Positions 23,808 through 32,512 of a stretch of DNA of 39,379 nucleotides are shown here, piece after piece. Position numbers and translations under genes: made by a program. The DNA is from Candidatus Omnitrophota bacterium (GTDB taxonomy: Bacteria; Hinthialibacterota; Hinthialibacteria; Hinthialibacterales; Hinthialibacteraceae), in contig JAFGTC010000017.1 in the NCBI GenBank assembly GCA_016934335.1, forward strand, positions 1 to 39,379. The letters are read 5' to 3'. The first letter of the stretch is position 1, and each line of letters opens with the position of its first letter. The notes under the pieces are model-generated. The model was not told the DNA's origin and made no database searches. It saw only the letters and a list, made by a program, of their open reading frames with translations.

Positions 23808-25673
23808 TCAGGGCTCCTTGATCCATTTCGCCGACCAGGAATCCATTTGAGGAATGGGGACGGTTGTGCCCGGAAAATTTTGCCGCATTTGATAAGGCTG
23901 GGGGGAAATATTCAAAATCATATTGAACGATCGATTGGGTTCATGAATATGAATGAACAACAAACCGGAGTAAACCGGCTGAACGATCGACGTTGATTCA
24001 GGGCCCGCAAATGTAAACCAGCAAAATTCACTCTTAAAATGCAGGCGAAAACGGCTTCCTCCCTCGAAGGTTTCAAAATTGGGAACGGTTTTTGAAGGCA
24101 TGCGTAAAGAGGCGAGAGAATCGAAAAATTGAATATTAATTCCCTCCAACTGCCGGGGTTGTGCGCTGAATTCCTTATTTAGAATCCATTCTACAAGGGC
24201 GTCTTCATAGGGCTGTTGGAAAATGGCGATGGTGACGTCCTTCGAAAAAACATAAGCAATAGTCGCATCGTTTGTCGGAGCAAATAATACTTCCACATTG
24301 TCGGTGACTGATGCAATCTTGTACGAGAATGCCTCAGGGGGATCGCCGGCGTTGATACGGCGGGTGTCGTATCCAAAGCCGATCATGCGCGAATATCTGG
24401 GGGGTGAGGGAAAGATCAAAGGCGGCTGGCCTTGATACGACCAGCTTTGCATTCCTTTGGGTTGAATTGGATCTTTTAAAACAACGGCGGTTTGATAATT
24501 TTTCCCTATTACCATGTAATGCGACTGATCGGAATCCTTGTATATCTGCTGATAAGGTTCGTAGGGAATTTCATCCAGGTCGTCGGGAATTTGATGATAT
24601 GCGGAAGCCAGTAGAAAAGATCTTCCCCCCCTTTCCAGGGCGAATCCGGGCGGTTCGTCCATCAAGGCCTCCATATATCGACTGATGATTTGCGAAAAAG
24701 AGGCTTCCTGACTTGAATAGAATGCAAGAGGACCCGCCATTTCAGCCAGCAGGGTGCGATATCCGCGGCCCAATCCATTATGAAAGCCTAACATGGGCGC
24801 TCCGCGAAATGAATACAATCGCGTATACCATTGCAGGCTCCGAATTAAGATTTGATCCAGTTGTTGCTGCTCGCTGTCCAGCCGGTAAAGAAATAAGCAG
24901 CGCAGAAAATTGGCGGCTCGCATCAAATTAATTCCAGATGGATCGAGATATTCGCCGGTCGGGGAGATGAGAGGCATAAGCCACGCCAGCGCTTCATCCG
25001 CCGATTTTTGATATTTCGGCTCTCCCAACACCTTGCCGGCCAATGCCATGACGGCGCACCATTGCATTCCCCTGTCGTTTTGTCGTCGAATGGGATTTTT
25101 ATACAGATATTCCACAAATGTATCGATCCATTTGTGGAATAATTCCCGTTCGGAGGCGGACAAATCACTGGATATTAATCCATAGACAGATAGAATAGGT
25201 TCAAGATAAAGAATTAATTCGGTCGATTCTATGGATTGATCGAACAACGAGCACGTGGGGGATAATGTAGATTTTTCTATTATTACCCCGATAATGCTCT
25301 CAATGGCTGACAAAACCTGCTGATTTTTATACCATTTAGAATGGGGCGTGCGATAAGCGTAGGCCATGGCGCAGGCAAACTCAGCCGTTCGAAGAGAGGC
25401 GCTTTTTTCCAAATGCAATGGAAGAGGATTCATCTCGACGCCGGTTGCGTCTTTCGGCCAACTAGCGGGAAAAAAACCGGAGGCGTTTACGGCGCTTAAT
25501 GCCGTCTCGATGTCTCGATCGAGGATAGCAATGTAAAGACGAGCAATTTTTGCGTCATTCGAATGAATTTCGATTGACGATTGAACTTCTTGCGCATGAA
25601 TTGGCATGCCATGAAGCCCTAAAACAAATCCGACAATCGCGCTCAAAATGGTTTTTCTCACAAATTTCGACAT
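23808..25673 (-). CDS. Secreted (alpha/alpha)-toroid plus beta-sandwich protein, polysaccharide-lyase-like
   Basis: From the ATG at 25673 the protein has 621 residues with a clean signal peptide (KTILSAIVGFVLGLHGMPIHAQE); a longer frame from 25724 would add 17 residues and blur it. The N-terminal two-thirds are helical hairpins (for example SASLRTAEFACAMAYAYR, SERELFHKWIDTFVEYLY, MQWCAVMALAGKVLGEPKYQKSADEALAWLM) typical of an (alpha/alpha) toroid, and the last third is beta-rich (ALERGGRSFLLASAYHQ, QSHYMVIG, FRLHFKSEFCWFTFAGPES). This is the layout of heparinase/chondroitinase/alginate-lyase-like enzymes (for example PL8, PL12, PL17). I cannot identify catalytic residues, so lyase activity is only suggested. 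It heads the operon with the siroheme-type and GspG-lipoprotein genes, and diverges from the gene at 25766. Confidence 0.75.
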   Translation of the reverse strand: MSKFVRKTILSAIVGFVLGLHGMPIHAQEVQSSIEIHSNDAKIARLYIAILDRDIETALSAVNASGFFPASWPKDATGVEMNPLPLHLEKSASLRTAEFACAMAYAYRTPHSKWYKNQQVLSAIESIIGVIIEKSTLSPTCSLFDQSIESTELILYLEPILSVYGLISSDLSASERELFHKWIDTFVEYLYKNPIRRQNDRGMQWCAVMALAGKVLGEPKYQKSADEALAWLMPLISPTGEYLDPSGINLMRAANFLRCLFLYRLDSEQQQLDQILIRSLQWYTRLYSFRGAPMLGFHNGLGRGYRTLLAEMAGPLAFYSSQEASFSQIISRYMEALMDEPPGFALERGGRSFLLASAYHQIPDDLDEIPYEPYQQIYKDSDQSHYMVIGKNYQTAVVLKDPIQPKGMQSWSYQGQPPLIFPSPPRYSRMIGFGYDTRRINAGDPPEAFSYKIASVTDNVEVLFAPTNDATIAYVFSKDVTIAIFQQPYEDALVEWILNKEFSAQPRQLEGINIQFFDSLASLRMPSKTVPNFETFEGGSRFRLHFKSEFCWFTFAGPESTSIVQPVYSGLLFIHIHEPNRSFNMILNISPQPYQMRQNFPGTTVPIPQMDSWSAKWIKEP

Positions 25674-25765
25674 GATATTCTTGGGAAAACAAACTAGAGA
25701 AAGCATAATATTTTGGTGAGCCATTCTTTTTTAACAGGTTGTTCAATTAAACAAAAGACGTCGAA

Positions 25766-28261
25766 ATGATCAAACATAGAATTTTAACGACCTTGACCGC
25801 AATTTTACTCTTTTTCTCACTGTCTTGCGCAGAACGCTTTCAGTCAATCGAAAAACCCGTGATTCATCTTTTTTCCGAGGCCGACGCCGTTCAATCGACT
25901 GGGATTCTAAACTACCCCGCCGACGGCTCTCCTCTTCAATCTATTCTAACGTATCCTGTCAATGAAACGATATGGGTGCAAGATTGGCAGGGAGAAAAAT
26001 CTCTCCGTTTTGAGAGCGCTGAAGAAGGGCAGCTGCGTGGTTCGCTTTTCATGCTGCATGAACCGATACAGCCGGCTTTCAAAATTAATTTGAAAAGTTG
26101 GTTGGATGCAGATGCGCCGGAAGCATGGAGCGGCGTTTGTTTCTGGATGTTCAAAACTAACAAACATGCCGTCGGCGCCCGCTGGATCGCCAAAAAAAGT
26201 AAAAACATTCTGATCGCTCAAATTTTCAAATATGACTTCCCTCATGTAAATTCGCTGGTTCAACGCGTTTTCCCCTTCGACCAATCCCGCTGGGCGAATA
26301 TCGAACTCGCGGTTGAAGACAATCGCGCTTCCTTGAAAGTGGACGACAACGAGTCGTTTGTCAGCCTGCTTCAGCCGGACTGGCGCATCGGCGACTTTTG
26401 GGGATTTTTCCAAGGGCAGGGAACCGGCTACTTCACCGGCATCCATGTTCAAACCGCCGAAGAAGATCGCCGCGTCGACGATCTTTTTGATAATTGGAAT
26501 CAGGAAATTTTTAACACAAGCCGCAAGGTCGTGTTGGATGCTCTCCAAACCCCAGACGATTTTGTTGGAAACGACATCCCCATCCGCAGGATCATGATCG
26601 CCGACGATTGGCGTTCGGCGACGCCCGTTTTAAGCCCTAGCGAGCTTACCTACCGCACTCGCGTTCCTGAAAATGCTGTGTTTCACGCCAGTTACGGCAT
26701 CCTGCCGGCTTTTTCTCTCTCCAATGCGACTGTGGAATTTGAAATTATTTTCCGTTCGTCAGGGCAGGACCACCAGGCTTTTTCCCGGCGCATCACTCCC
26801 GCTGGCGAACCTTTAAACGCGTTTCAATATCATGACATTCACATCCCCTTGGATGATTATGCCGGACAAGAGATCGACGTCGTTTTACGAGTAAATCGGA
26901 TCGCAGGCGACGATCCTTTTATCGGCTGCTGGGCGGAGCCGACCATTGGAACGCGTTCTCCCAAAAAAAAGCGACCGAACGTCCTTCTCATTTTATTAGA
27001 TACCCTGCGCGCCGATCGCGTTGGAGTCTATGGATGCGACCGCGGATTGACCCCGAACATCGATCGTTTATCGGAGAAGGGAGCGGCGTTTCTGCAGACC
27101 GTCGCGCAGGCCCCCTGGACGACTCCCTCGCACGCCTCCTTTTTTACCGGTTTGTATCCTTCCGAAACGGATTGCGATCATACGGGGACGGAGGGGAACA
27201 TTCTCCAGGAGCCCTATATCACCTGGGCGGAATATCTGCAGCGCGAAGGATACAACACGGCCGCTTTTACTTCAGGCGGCGCGATTCGCGGCTATACGAA
27301 TTTAACCCAAGGATTCGATGCCTATCAAGACATTGTTTATGACAGCGCCTATGGCCTGGAAACATTGTACGAACGATTCCAGCGCTGGCAGGACGCCCAT
27401 GCGGGCGAGCCATGGTTCGTGTTTCTCCATACCTACGCCGTCCATTTCCCTTACGAACACGAACAATACATCGGCTACCGGAAAATATTTCGCAATTGGG
27501 AGGATAACCGGCGTTATTTGCACGATGTCTATGATGGCGGCGTCCGATATGCGGATGAATGGGTCGGCGCCGTCGTTCGATGCTTGCAAGAACGAAACCT
27601 GATGGATTCCACCTTAATCATCGTAACCTCCGATCACGGCGAAGCGCTGGGCGATCGATGGATGCCCCGGCCGGCCAATCATGGACATACTCTGTATGAC
27701 GAATTGTTATTAGTGCCTCTGATATTTCATCTTCCCGGACATATTCCCGCAGGCCGGAAAATCGAAAAACAAGTTCGATTGATTGACATGCTGCCGACCG
27801 TCTTGGATCTTCTTGGTTACAAACAGCCTGCTTTTACTCACGGCCTGAGTCTAATGCCGTTAATGCGGGGAGAAAAAGAAAAAGCGGAGCGTTACGCCTT
27901 CAGCGAAGGGATGACGTATGGCGTGGCGCAAAACTCCATCCGGACGCAAAACTATAAATATATCTTTGTCCCCGATCCCGAGACGGTCTTGGATACGCCT
28001 CCGACGGGCATATCAGTTCCCGCCCCCCCTTCCAACCAATTGTACGATTTAGCAAATGATCCCGGTGAAATCGAGAATATCGCCGTTAATCATCCTGAAA
28101 AAATTCAAGCCATGGAGGTGTTAATCAACTTACATAAAAAACTTGTCCGACCCCCTTCCTTTTTCATCGAAGAAGCACAATTTGCGGCGCCTGCCATTCT
28201 TCCTCCCCAAGTTGTAGAAGAATTGAACAAACTAGGCTACGCAGAACCTACCAACAACTAA
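25766..28261 (+). CDS. Sulfatase/alkaline-phosphatase-superfamily lipoprotein with N-terminal beta domains and a Thr in the formylglycine position
   Basis: This 831-residue protein has a lipoprotein-like signal (LLFFSLSC, C21), a beta-rich module (about 30-230), a second beta-sandwich ending DDYAGQ...CWAEP (about 271-395) and a C-terminal sulfatase-fold domain (404-790). Metal-binding residues are recognisable: LLDTLRADR (410-418; D412) and TSDHGEALGDR (621-631; D623, H624), with H639/H641 in NHGHTLYDE. The active-site loop reads APWTTPSHASFFTGLYP; the position normally held by the Cys/Ser of C/S-x-P-x-R, which becomes formylglycine, is T452, and the arginine is H456. Threonine nucleophiles are used by phosphodiesterases and phosphotransferases of this superfamily (LtaS, NPPs), so a phosphoester rather than sulfate substrate is possible. 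The beta-sandwich before the catalytic domain is also found in the GT4 enzyme at 10963. Confidence 0.85.
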   Translation: MIKHRILTTLTAILLFFSLSCAERFQSIEKPVIHLFSEADAVQSTGILNYPADGSPLQSILTYPVNETIWVQDWQGEKSLRFESAEEGQLRGSLFMLHEPIQPAFKINLKSWLDADAPEAWSGVCFWMFKTNKHAVGARWIAKKSKNILIAQIFKYDFPHVNSLVQRVFPFDQSRWANIELAVEDNRASLKVDDNESFVSLLQPDWRIGDFWGFFQGQGTGYFTGIHVQTAEEDRRVDDLFDNWNQEIFNTSRKVVLDALQTPDDFVGNDIPIRRIMIADDWRSATPVLSPSELTYRTRVPENAVFHASYGILPAFSLSNATVEFEIIFRSSGQDHQAFSRRITPAGEPLNAFQYHDIHIPLDDYAGQEIDVVLRVNRIAGDDPFIGCWAEPTIGTRSPKKKRPNVLLILLDTLRADRVGVYGCDRGLTPNIDRLSEKGAAFLQTVAQAPWTTPSHASFFTGLYPSETDCDHTGTEGNILQEPYITWAEYLQREGYNTAAFTSGGAIRGYTNLTQGFDAYQDIVYDSAYGLETLYERFQRWQDAHAGEPWFVFLHTYAVHFPYEHEQYIGYRKIFRNWEDNRRYLHDVYDGGVRYADEWVGAVVRCLQERNLMDSTLIIVTSDHGEALGDRWMPRPANHGHTLYDELLLVPLIFHLPGHIPAGRKIEKQVRLIDMLPTVLDLLGYKQPAFTHGLSLMPLMRGEKEKAERYAFSEGMTYGVAQNSIRTQNYKYIFVPDPETVLDTPPTGISVPAPPSNQLYDLANDPGEIENIAVNHPEKIQAMEVLINLHKKLVRPPSFFIEEAQFAAPAILPPQVVEELNKLGYAEPTNN

Positions 28262-28282
28262 GGAGCATCACGAAAGAGTATT

Positions 28283-28864
28283 ATGAAAACCCACAACAAC
28301 CATGCATTCACTTTAATTGAGTTGCTTATCGTCGTCGCCATCATTGGAATCTTGGCCGCCATTGCCGTCCCTAATTTTTTGAATGCGCAAATTCGAGCCA
28401 AAGTCGCCGGCGCACAGGCCGACATGCGTAATTTAGGAACAGCCATCGAAAGCTATCGCCTCGATTATAACAATCCCCCCAGGAGTTATTCGGAAGGCTG
28501 CTACACAGGCGTCTGCAAAGGCACTCAATTCTCCCGTTACCGAAGATTGGCTCAACTGACGACGCCTGTCGCCTATATGAGTTCGATTCCCGAAGATAAG
28601 TTTAATAACATGATCCTGCAGGAAAACAGCACCGAACTCGTGAACACCTATCCTTATTGGGAGCCCAAAATGGCCGACACCTATCGCACTCCCAACGGAT
28701 TGGGACGCCATTTCAAGGATCAGAGTCATCCGAACGGCTTGTGGGCCATGATGAGCTACGGCCCGGACGGCGATTTCGAAGCGGCCGGCGGCGGCGATTT
28801 AGCCCCGTATGAGACCTCGAACGGCTTGTCTTCCAACGGCGATATTATGCGATTCGGCTATTAA
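28283..28864 (+). CDS. Type IV pilin-like / GspG-type pseudopilin with alanine at the cleavage position
   Basis: This 193-residue protein has the shortest pre-sequence in the window (MKTHNNHA, 8 residues) and then FTLIELLIVVAIIGILAAIAVPNF. Cleavage would fall after A8 rather than the usual glycine; E13 is the mature-position-5 glutamate. The helix RAKVAGAQADMRNLGTAIESYRLDYNNPP matches the equivalent part of the pilin at 6049, and the tail SNGLSSNGDI matches its SNGLVSVGDI, so the two are paralogues. The globular part carries YGPDGDFEAAGGGDL, a DG-rich loop, and a cysteine pair (C at EGCYTGVCKG). It starts 21 bases after the sulfatase-superfamily gene and is likely co-transcribed with it. A GC-rich hairpin overlaps its stop. 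Confidence 0.9.
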   Translation: MKTHNNHAFTLIELLIVVAIIGILAAIAVPNFLNAQIRAKVAGAQADMRNLGTAIESYRLDYNNPPRSYSEGCYTGVCKGTQFSRYRRLAQLTTPVAYMSSIPEDKFNNMILQENSTELVNTYPYWEPKMADTYRTPNGLGRHFKDQSHPNGLWAMMSYGPDGDFEAAGGGDLAPYETSNGLSSNGDIMRFGY

Positions 28865-28886
28865 GCGGAAGCATAACGCCGCTTTT
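28863..28886 (+). terminator. Short GC-rich hairpin at the pilin stop
   Basis: AAGCGG (28863-28868) pairs with CCGCTT (28879-28884) with a 10-base loop, followed by TTTT (28883-28886). Only six pairs are present, so this is a weaker terminator candidate for the pilin gene. Confidence 0.45.
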
Positions 28887-28917
28887 GATCATGATAATTT
28901 TTAAAAACTAATTTAAG

Positions 28918-28970
28918 AAAAATGGCCTTTGCCCGCATTCCCGCGACTTGCGGGCTTGGGCAAGGGCCAT
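28918..28970 (-). terminator. Branched hairpin terminator after the small helical-repeat gene
   Basis: ATGGCCTTTGCCC (28922-28934) pairs with GGGCAAGGGCCAT (28958-28970) with one wobble; inside it CCCGC (28940-28944) pairs with GCGGG (28950-28954). On the minus strand the outer stem runs into TTTTTC, as expected for an intrinsic terminator of the gene ending at 28990. Confidence 0.8.
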
Positions 28971-28989
28971 GAATTTCTTAATCCTCAAA

Positions 28990-29433
28990 CTAACGTCTGG
29001 ATAAATGCGGATGCAGATAGATGATGTTTGTTGACTCGGAGGCGCGGATCAACTCTTTCACCTTTTGCACTTCCTGGGATAGATCTTCCGACATTTTTAC
29101 TCGAAGACCGTTCGCAATCGCTTCCAACTCGCCGGCCATGGCGTCCTTATGGGTATGCCGCAGGCAGGCGCAGTAATTTTTTAAAAACAGGGCCGCTTCT
29201 TGAGGATTTAAATCTTGGACGTCCATCATGCAGCAAAGCGCATGATGATAGACTTTTTCGGCGAGATCGAAGCGTTCCTGGCGAGCATACGTTATGGCCA
29301 GCAAATGGAATTTCGTAAATAATATTTGCCGGGTATTTTCTCGGATGCCCGAACATTGGCTTTGATTTTCGATGATTTTTAAGGCGATGTCGTAATCGCC
29401 TCTCTCCAACGCTTTCGTCAGATTGTCTTCCAT
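28990..29433 (-). CDS. Small alpha-helical (TPR-like) protein of unknown function
   Basis: This 147-residue protein is predicted helical throughout. Helix pairs such as LTKALERGDYDIALKIIENQS, RQILFTKFHLLAITYARQERFDLAEKVYHHALCCM and NPQEAALFLKNYCACLRHTHKDAMAGELEAIANGL follow the tetratricopeptide pattern (A at turn positions, Y-A-R-x-x-x-F-D-L-A). No signal peptide or catalytic motif is present, so it is probably a cytosolic protein-interaction module. It is the last gene of the minus-strand run after tilS, with about 180 bases between, and ends at a strong terminator. I do not recognise a specific family. Confidence 0.75.
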   Translation of the reverse strand: MEDNLTKALERGDYDIALKIIENQSQCSGIRENTRQILFTKFHLLAITYARQERFDLAEKVYHHALCCMMDVQDLNPQEAALFLKNYCACLRHTHKDAMAGELEAIANGLRVKMSEDLSQEVQKVKELIRASESTNIIYLHPHLSRR

Positions 29434-29615
29434 CGTTCCAACTCAACGCTCACAGGTTTATAACGGCAACTTTCTTCGCCTCCTCCAACGCTCCTTGTGA
29501 TTCAATCCATATCAGTAACTATGAATATCGGCATTTTTTACGCTGAATTAAATTTAAATTCGATTCAATTTCACTTTAAATGCTGGATCAGCAAGTCTTG
29601 GAAGGGATCTCGGCG

Positions 29616-31034
29616 TTAATCCGACTCCAGAAAATGGATGGTCACATGCAAAACGTTCCTGGTATTGTCATCGATGCGATACGTCTCCGATTGACAAAGC
29701 CTCGTCACCCAAGCGATGTCGTTGTCAAAACACAGCAGAGGAACGCGGCAGCGCTCGTCGATGGGAACGCGCTTTTCTTGAAAAATTTTTTTGATTTTTT
29801 TTACGCCGTCCATCCCCAGCGGCCGGATGACGTCGCCGTCGCGGCGCGTCCGTATGACAATCGGATCTCGCACTTTATCCGCGTCGAATTGCGCCGACAG
29901 CCCGCTTTTGGGATTGATCGAATGGACGTGAACCGGCGTCACAGTCGTCTCGACTTGGATGCCCAACTCGAAAATATTCGTTGCTCCCGGCGCTTGAATT
30001 GGAAATTCCATCGTAATTTCATGCGAACCGAGCGGCGGCGCAAAATAAAAATCATCATATCGCCGGTAGAGATAATTCTGCGCGTCGAGATGAATCTCCG
30101 CCTGGGGACGATCGCTTTCCAGCAGGTTTATCGCGTTTGTGATTTTGATGCGGGATGGATCGGTGCGAAGTCGCTTGCAATAGGCGCGCAGCAGTCGGGT
30201 TTTTTCCGCCAGGCTCAATTGCAGAAATTTCCGGCGGTCGGCCGGCGCGTTTTCAGAAGCTGGCCCCACCTGATCGATCAATTTCTCGACGTAAGACTGC
30301 CAGAACAATTCGTCTTCCTGCGCGATATTCGCCAATTGCGACAACGCTTCATCGATTTGAGGATTGAATTGCTCCTTCAATAATGGCAAAAGGTTTTTTC
30401 GTATATAAACGCGGGTGTAATGCGAATCCTCATTCATGGAATCCTGGCGATAGGATAAGTGATTCTCCTCGATGTAGCGAAGAATCTCTTCGCGGTTGAA
30501 GTCCAGCAAGGGCCGGATGATAGGCACGGATAAATCCACGCGAATCGGGAGAATGCCGGAAAGGCCCGTTACGCCGGTCGAGCGTAATATCCGCTGCAGC
30601 ACTGTCTCCGCCTGATCGCTGCGCGTATGACCGGTTGCGATGCAGGAATAATCCAGTTCGACGGCCGTTTGAACCAGCTTTTGATACCGTAGGTCTCGGG
30701 CGGTTTCTTCGAGATTTCCCTGATGAATTTTTTGGATCTCTTTCGATTCAAGACGCCGGACGGTCAGCGGCAGTTGATAGCGATGCGCCCAATCAATCAC
30801 AAACGCTTCATCTTCTTCGGATTCCCGGCCGCGCAGGCCGTGGTTGATATGGCAGACGCCCAATTCCAATCGGCATGCATCGCGCAAGTTATATAAAGCG
30901 TCCAAAAGCACAACCGAGTCGGGCCCTCCCGAAAAAGCGATGAGAATTTTTGGGGTCGCCGATCCCCATTCCGGATTCTGCATTAAATGAGTTTTGATCG
31001 ATTGCACAAATTGAAAAGAAAATGATCCTAACAT
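29616..31034 (-). CDS. tilS: tRNA(Ile)-lysidine synthase
   Basis: This protein converts C34 of the CAU-anticodon isoleucine tRNA to lysidine using ATP and lysine, and is essential in nearly all bacteria. The PP-loop ILIAFSGGPDSVVLLDAL lies near residue 31-48 from the ATG chosen here; other motifs are VCHINHGLRGRESEEDEAFV, NLEETARDLRYQ, IATGHTRSDQAETVLQRILRSTGVTGLSGI, PIIRPLLDFNREEILRYI and YTRVYIRKNLLPLL. The C-terminal domain (about 370-472) with RTRRDGDVIRPLGMDGVKKIKKIFQE is also present, so it is full length. An in-frame GTG at 31046 is an alternative start; neither has a good ribosome site. It lies 47 bases after mgtE. Confidence 0.96.
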   Translation of the reverse strand: MLGSFSFQFVQSIKTHLMQNPEWGSATPKILIAFSGGPDSVVLLDALYNLRDACRLELGVCHINHGLRGRESEEDEAFVIDWAHRYQLPLTVRRLESKEIQKIHQGNLEETARDLRYQKLVQTAVELDYSCIATGHTRSDQAETVLQRILRSTGVTGLSGILPIRVDLSVPIIRPLLDFNREEILRYIEENHLSYRQDSMNEDSHYTRVYIRKNLLPLLKEQFNPQIDEALSQLANIAQEDELFWQSYVEKLIDQVGPASENAPADRRKFLQLSLAEKTRLLRAYCKRLRTDPSRIKITNAINLLESDRPQAEIHLDAQNYLYRRYDDFYFAPPLGSHEITMEFPIQAPGATNIFELGIQVETTVTPVHVHSINPKSGLSAQFDADKVRDPIVIRTRRDGDVIRPLGMDGVKKIKKIFQEKRVPIDERCRVPLLCFDNDIAWVTRLCQSETYRIDDNTRNVLHVTIHFLESD

Positions 31035-31081
31035 AATCAAATTCACTCACTAACTTATATGACTGATGCGGCGGGCGAATT

Positions 31082-32473
31082 TTATAAAATGGTTCCTTGT
31101 AAAAGAAAGATGGACAACGTGAAATAAATAATGACGCCGATTGTGTCGCTTAAAGTCGCCACCAGCGGAGTGGAGGAGAGGGCGGGGTCAAATCCCAGCG
31201 AGCGCAATAGAAAAGGCAGCATCGAACCAAGCAAAGCGCCGCACAGCACGACGCTGGTCACCGCCAGCGTGATGGTCGATCCCAATAGAATCCAATGCTC
31301 CGGATGCTCTCCCGGCCAGATATAGACGCGAATAAAAGCGATGCTTCCCAAAAACGCTCCCAAAATAAATCCGCTCAACAACTCTCGCTGAAAAACGCGA
31401 AACCAATCCCTCAATCGCACGTCCTGCACCGCCAGAGCGCGTATCACCAGCGTCGCCGCCTGCGAACCGGAATTGCCTCCGCTGCTGATCACCAACGGCA
31501 AAAATAACACGAGAGCCGTGGCGCCTTGAATGGTCGTCTCAAAACTCTCCATGACGGATACAACGATCATTTCGCCCAGGAACAGCAGCAGCAGCCAGCC
31601 GCCGCGCTTGCGCACCAGCGTCAAAAAAGACGCATTGAAATAAGGCTCCTCCAATGCGGATAGACCGCCCATGCGATGCATGTCTTCCGTCGTCTCTTCC
31701 ACCACCACGTCGAAGACGTCGTCCGACGTAACGATTCCCACCAGCGTTCCATCCGAATCCACCACCGGCAGGATCGGCAGGTCGTAGCGAATCATGGCTT
31801 CCGACGCGCTCTCCTGATCGTCGAATGCATTCAACGCGATTACCTGCTGATTCATGATGTCCTTGATCAAAGTGGTCGGTTCGGAAAAAATCAGGGAGCG
31901 CAACTTAACATACGCGATTAAATGATCGTTATCATCAACGACATAGAGGATGTTGATGGTTTCCTTCTCGCGTCCAATCTTCCGGACATGTAGAATCGTC
32001 TGCTCTACTGTCCAGCCTTGATGAATGGCCGTATATTCCGGCGTCATCCGGCGGCCGACGGAATCTTCCGGATACCCCAGCAGCGTTACCGCGACGGACC
32101 GCTCCTGCGGCGTGAGCAGCTCCATGACCCGTTTGGTGACTTTCCCCGGCAGCTCTTCCAGCAGCTGAGTCCGGTCGTCCGGATCCATATCGTTCAGCAG
32201 GGCCGATACTTGCTCCCGGCCCAGCGAATGCATAAGCTCTTCCTGCTCGTCGAACGGTAGATATTCAAAAACGTCTGCACTGAAATTTCGCGGTAGAATC
32301 CGAAAGACGATCGCACGCTCTTCCGCCGTCAACGTATTGATCGTTTCCGCAATATCTACCGGATCGAGTTCGATCAACGCTTCGCGTAATTCCTTATAAT
32401 TTTTTTGCGCGAGCATCGCTTCGATATCCGGAAGGATGAGTCGAGTCAGCAGCGATTCTGAATATCCATGCAT
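31082..32473 (-). CDS. mgtE: MgtE-family magnesium transporter
   Basis: This 463-residue protein has the full MgtE layout: a helical N domain (1-130, with LDPVDIAETINTLTAEERAIVFRILP), tandem CBS domains (about 140-260, with ILYVVDDNDHLIAYVKLRSLI and LPVVDSDGTLVGIVTSDDVFDV), and a C-terminal five-helix membrane domain (about 285-463). The signature VISSGGNSGSQAATLVIRAL lies in the pore region and D-rich TLSDTIGVIIYF in the last helices. MgtE channels import Mg2+ in the cytoplasmic membrane and are gated by Mg2+ binding to the cytosolic domains. I looked for an M-box riboswitch in the short leader and saw no room for one. It lies 39 bases downstream of a DUF1080 gene. Confidence 0.96.
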   Translation of the reverse strand: MHGYSESLLTRLILPDIEAMLAQKNYKELREALIELDPVDIAETINTLTAEERAIVFRILPRNFSADVFEYLPFDEQEELMHSLGREQVSALLNDMDPDDRTQLLEELPGKVTKRVMELLTPQERSVAVTLLGYPEDSVGRRMTPEYTAIHQGWTVEQTILHVRKIGREKETINILYVVDDNDHLIAYVKLRSLIFSEPTTLIKDIMNQQVIALNAFDDQESASEAMIRYDLPILPVVDSDGTLVGIVTSDDVFDVVVEETTEDMHRMGGLSALEEPYFNASFLTLVRKRGGWLLLLFLGEMIVVSVMESFETTIQGATALVLFLPLVISSGGNSGSQAATLVIRALAVQDVRLRDWFRVFQRELLSGFILGAFLGSIAFIRVYIWPGEHPEHWILLGSTITLAVTSVVLCGALLGSMLPFLLRSLGFDPALSSTPLVATLSDTIGVIIYFTLSIFLLQGTIL

Positions 32474-32512
32474 AATACGGCTCTTGCTTTCTTTGTTTTT
32501 AAGCAGATCTAA

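Noticed and set aside
28258-28300. AAGGAGCATC before the pilin at 28283, also seen before ridA, considered as a shared regulatory motif
   Set aside because: It is a ribosome-site core; before the pilin it is too far from the ATG, and the match is likely chance.
29580-30383. 267-codon plus-strand open frame opposite tilS
   Set aside because: It lies antisense to conserved TilS motifs and its composition is a codon shadow (many R, F, Q).
32474-32512. M-box magnesium riboswitch before mgtE
   Set aside because: Only 39 bases separate mgtE from the upstream gene, too short for the element.
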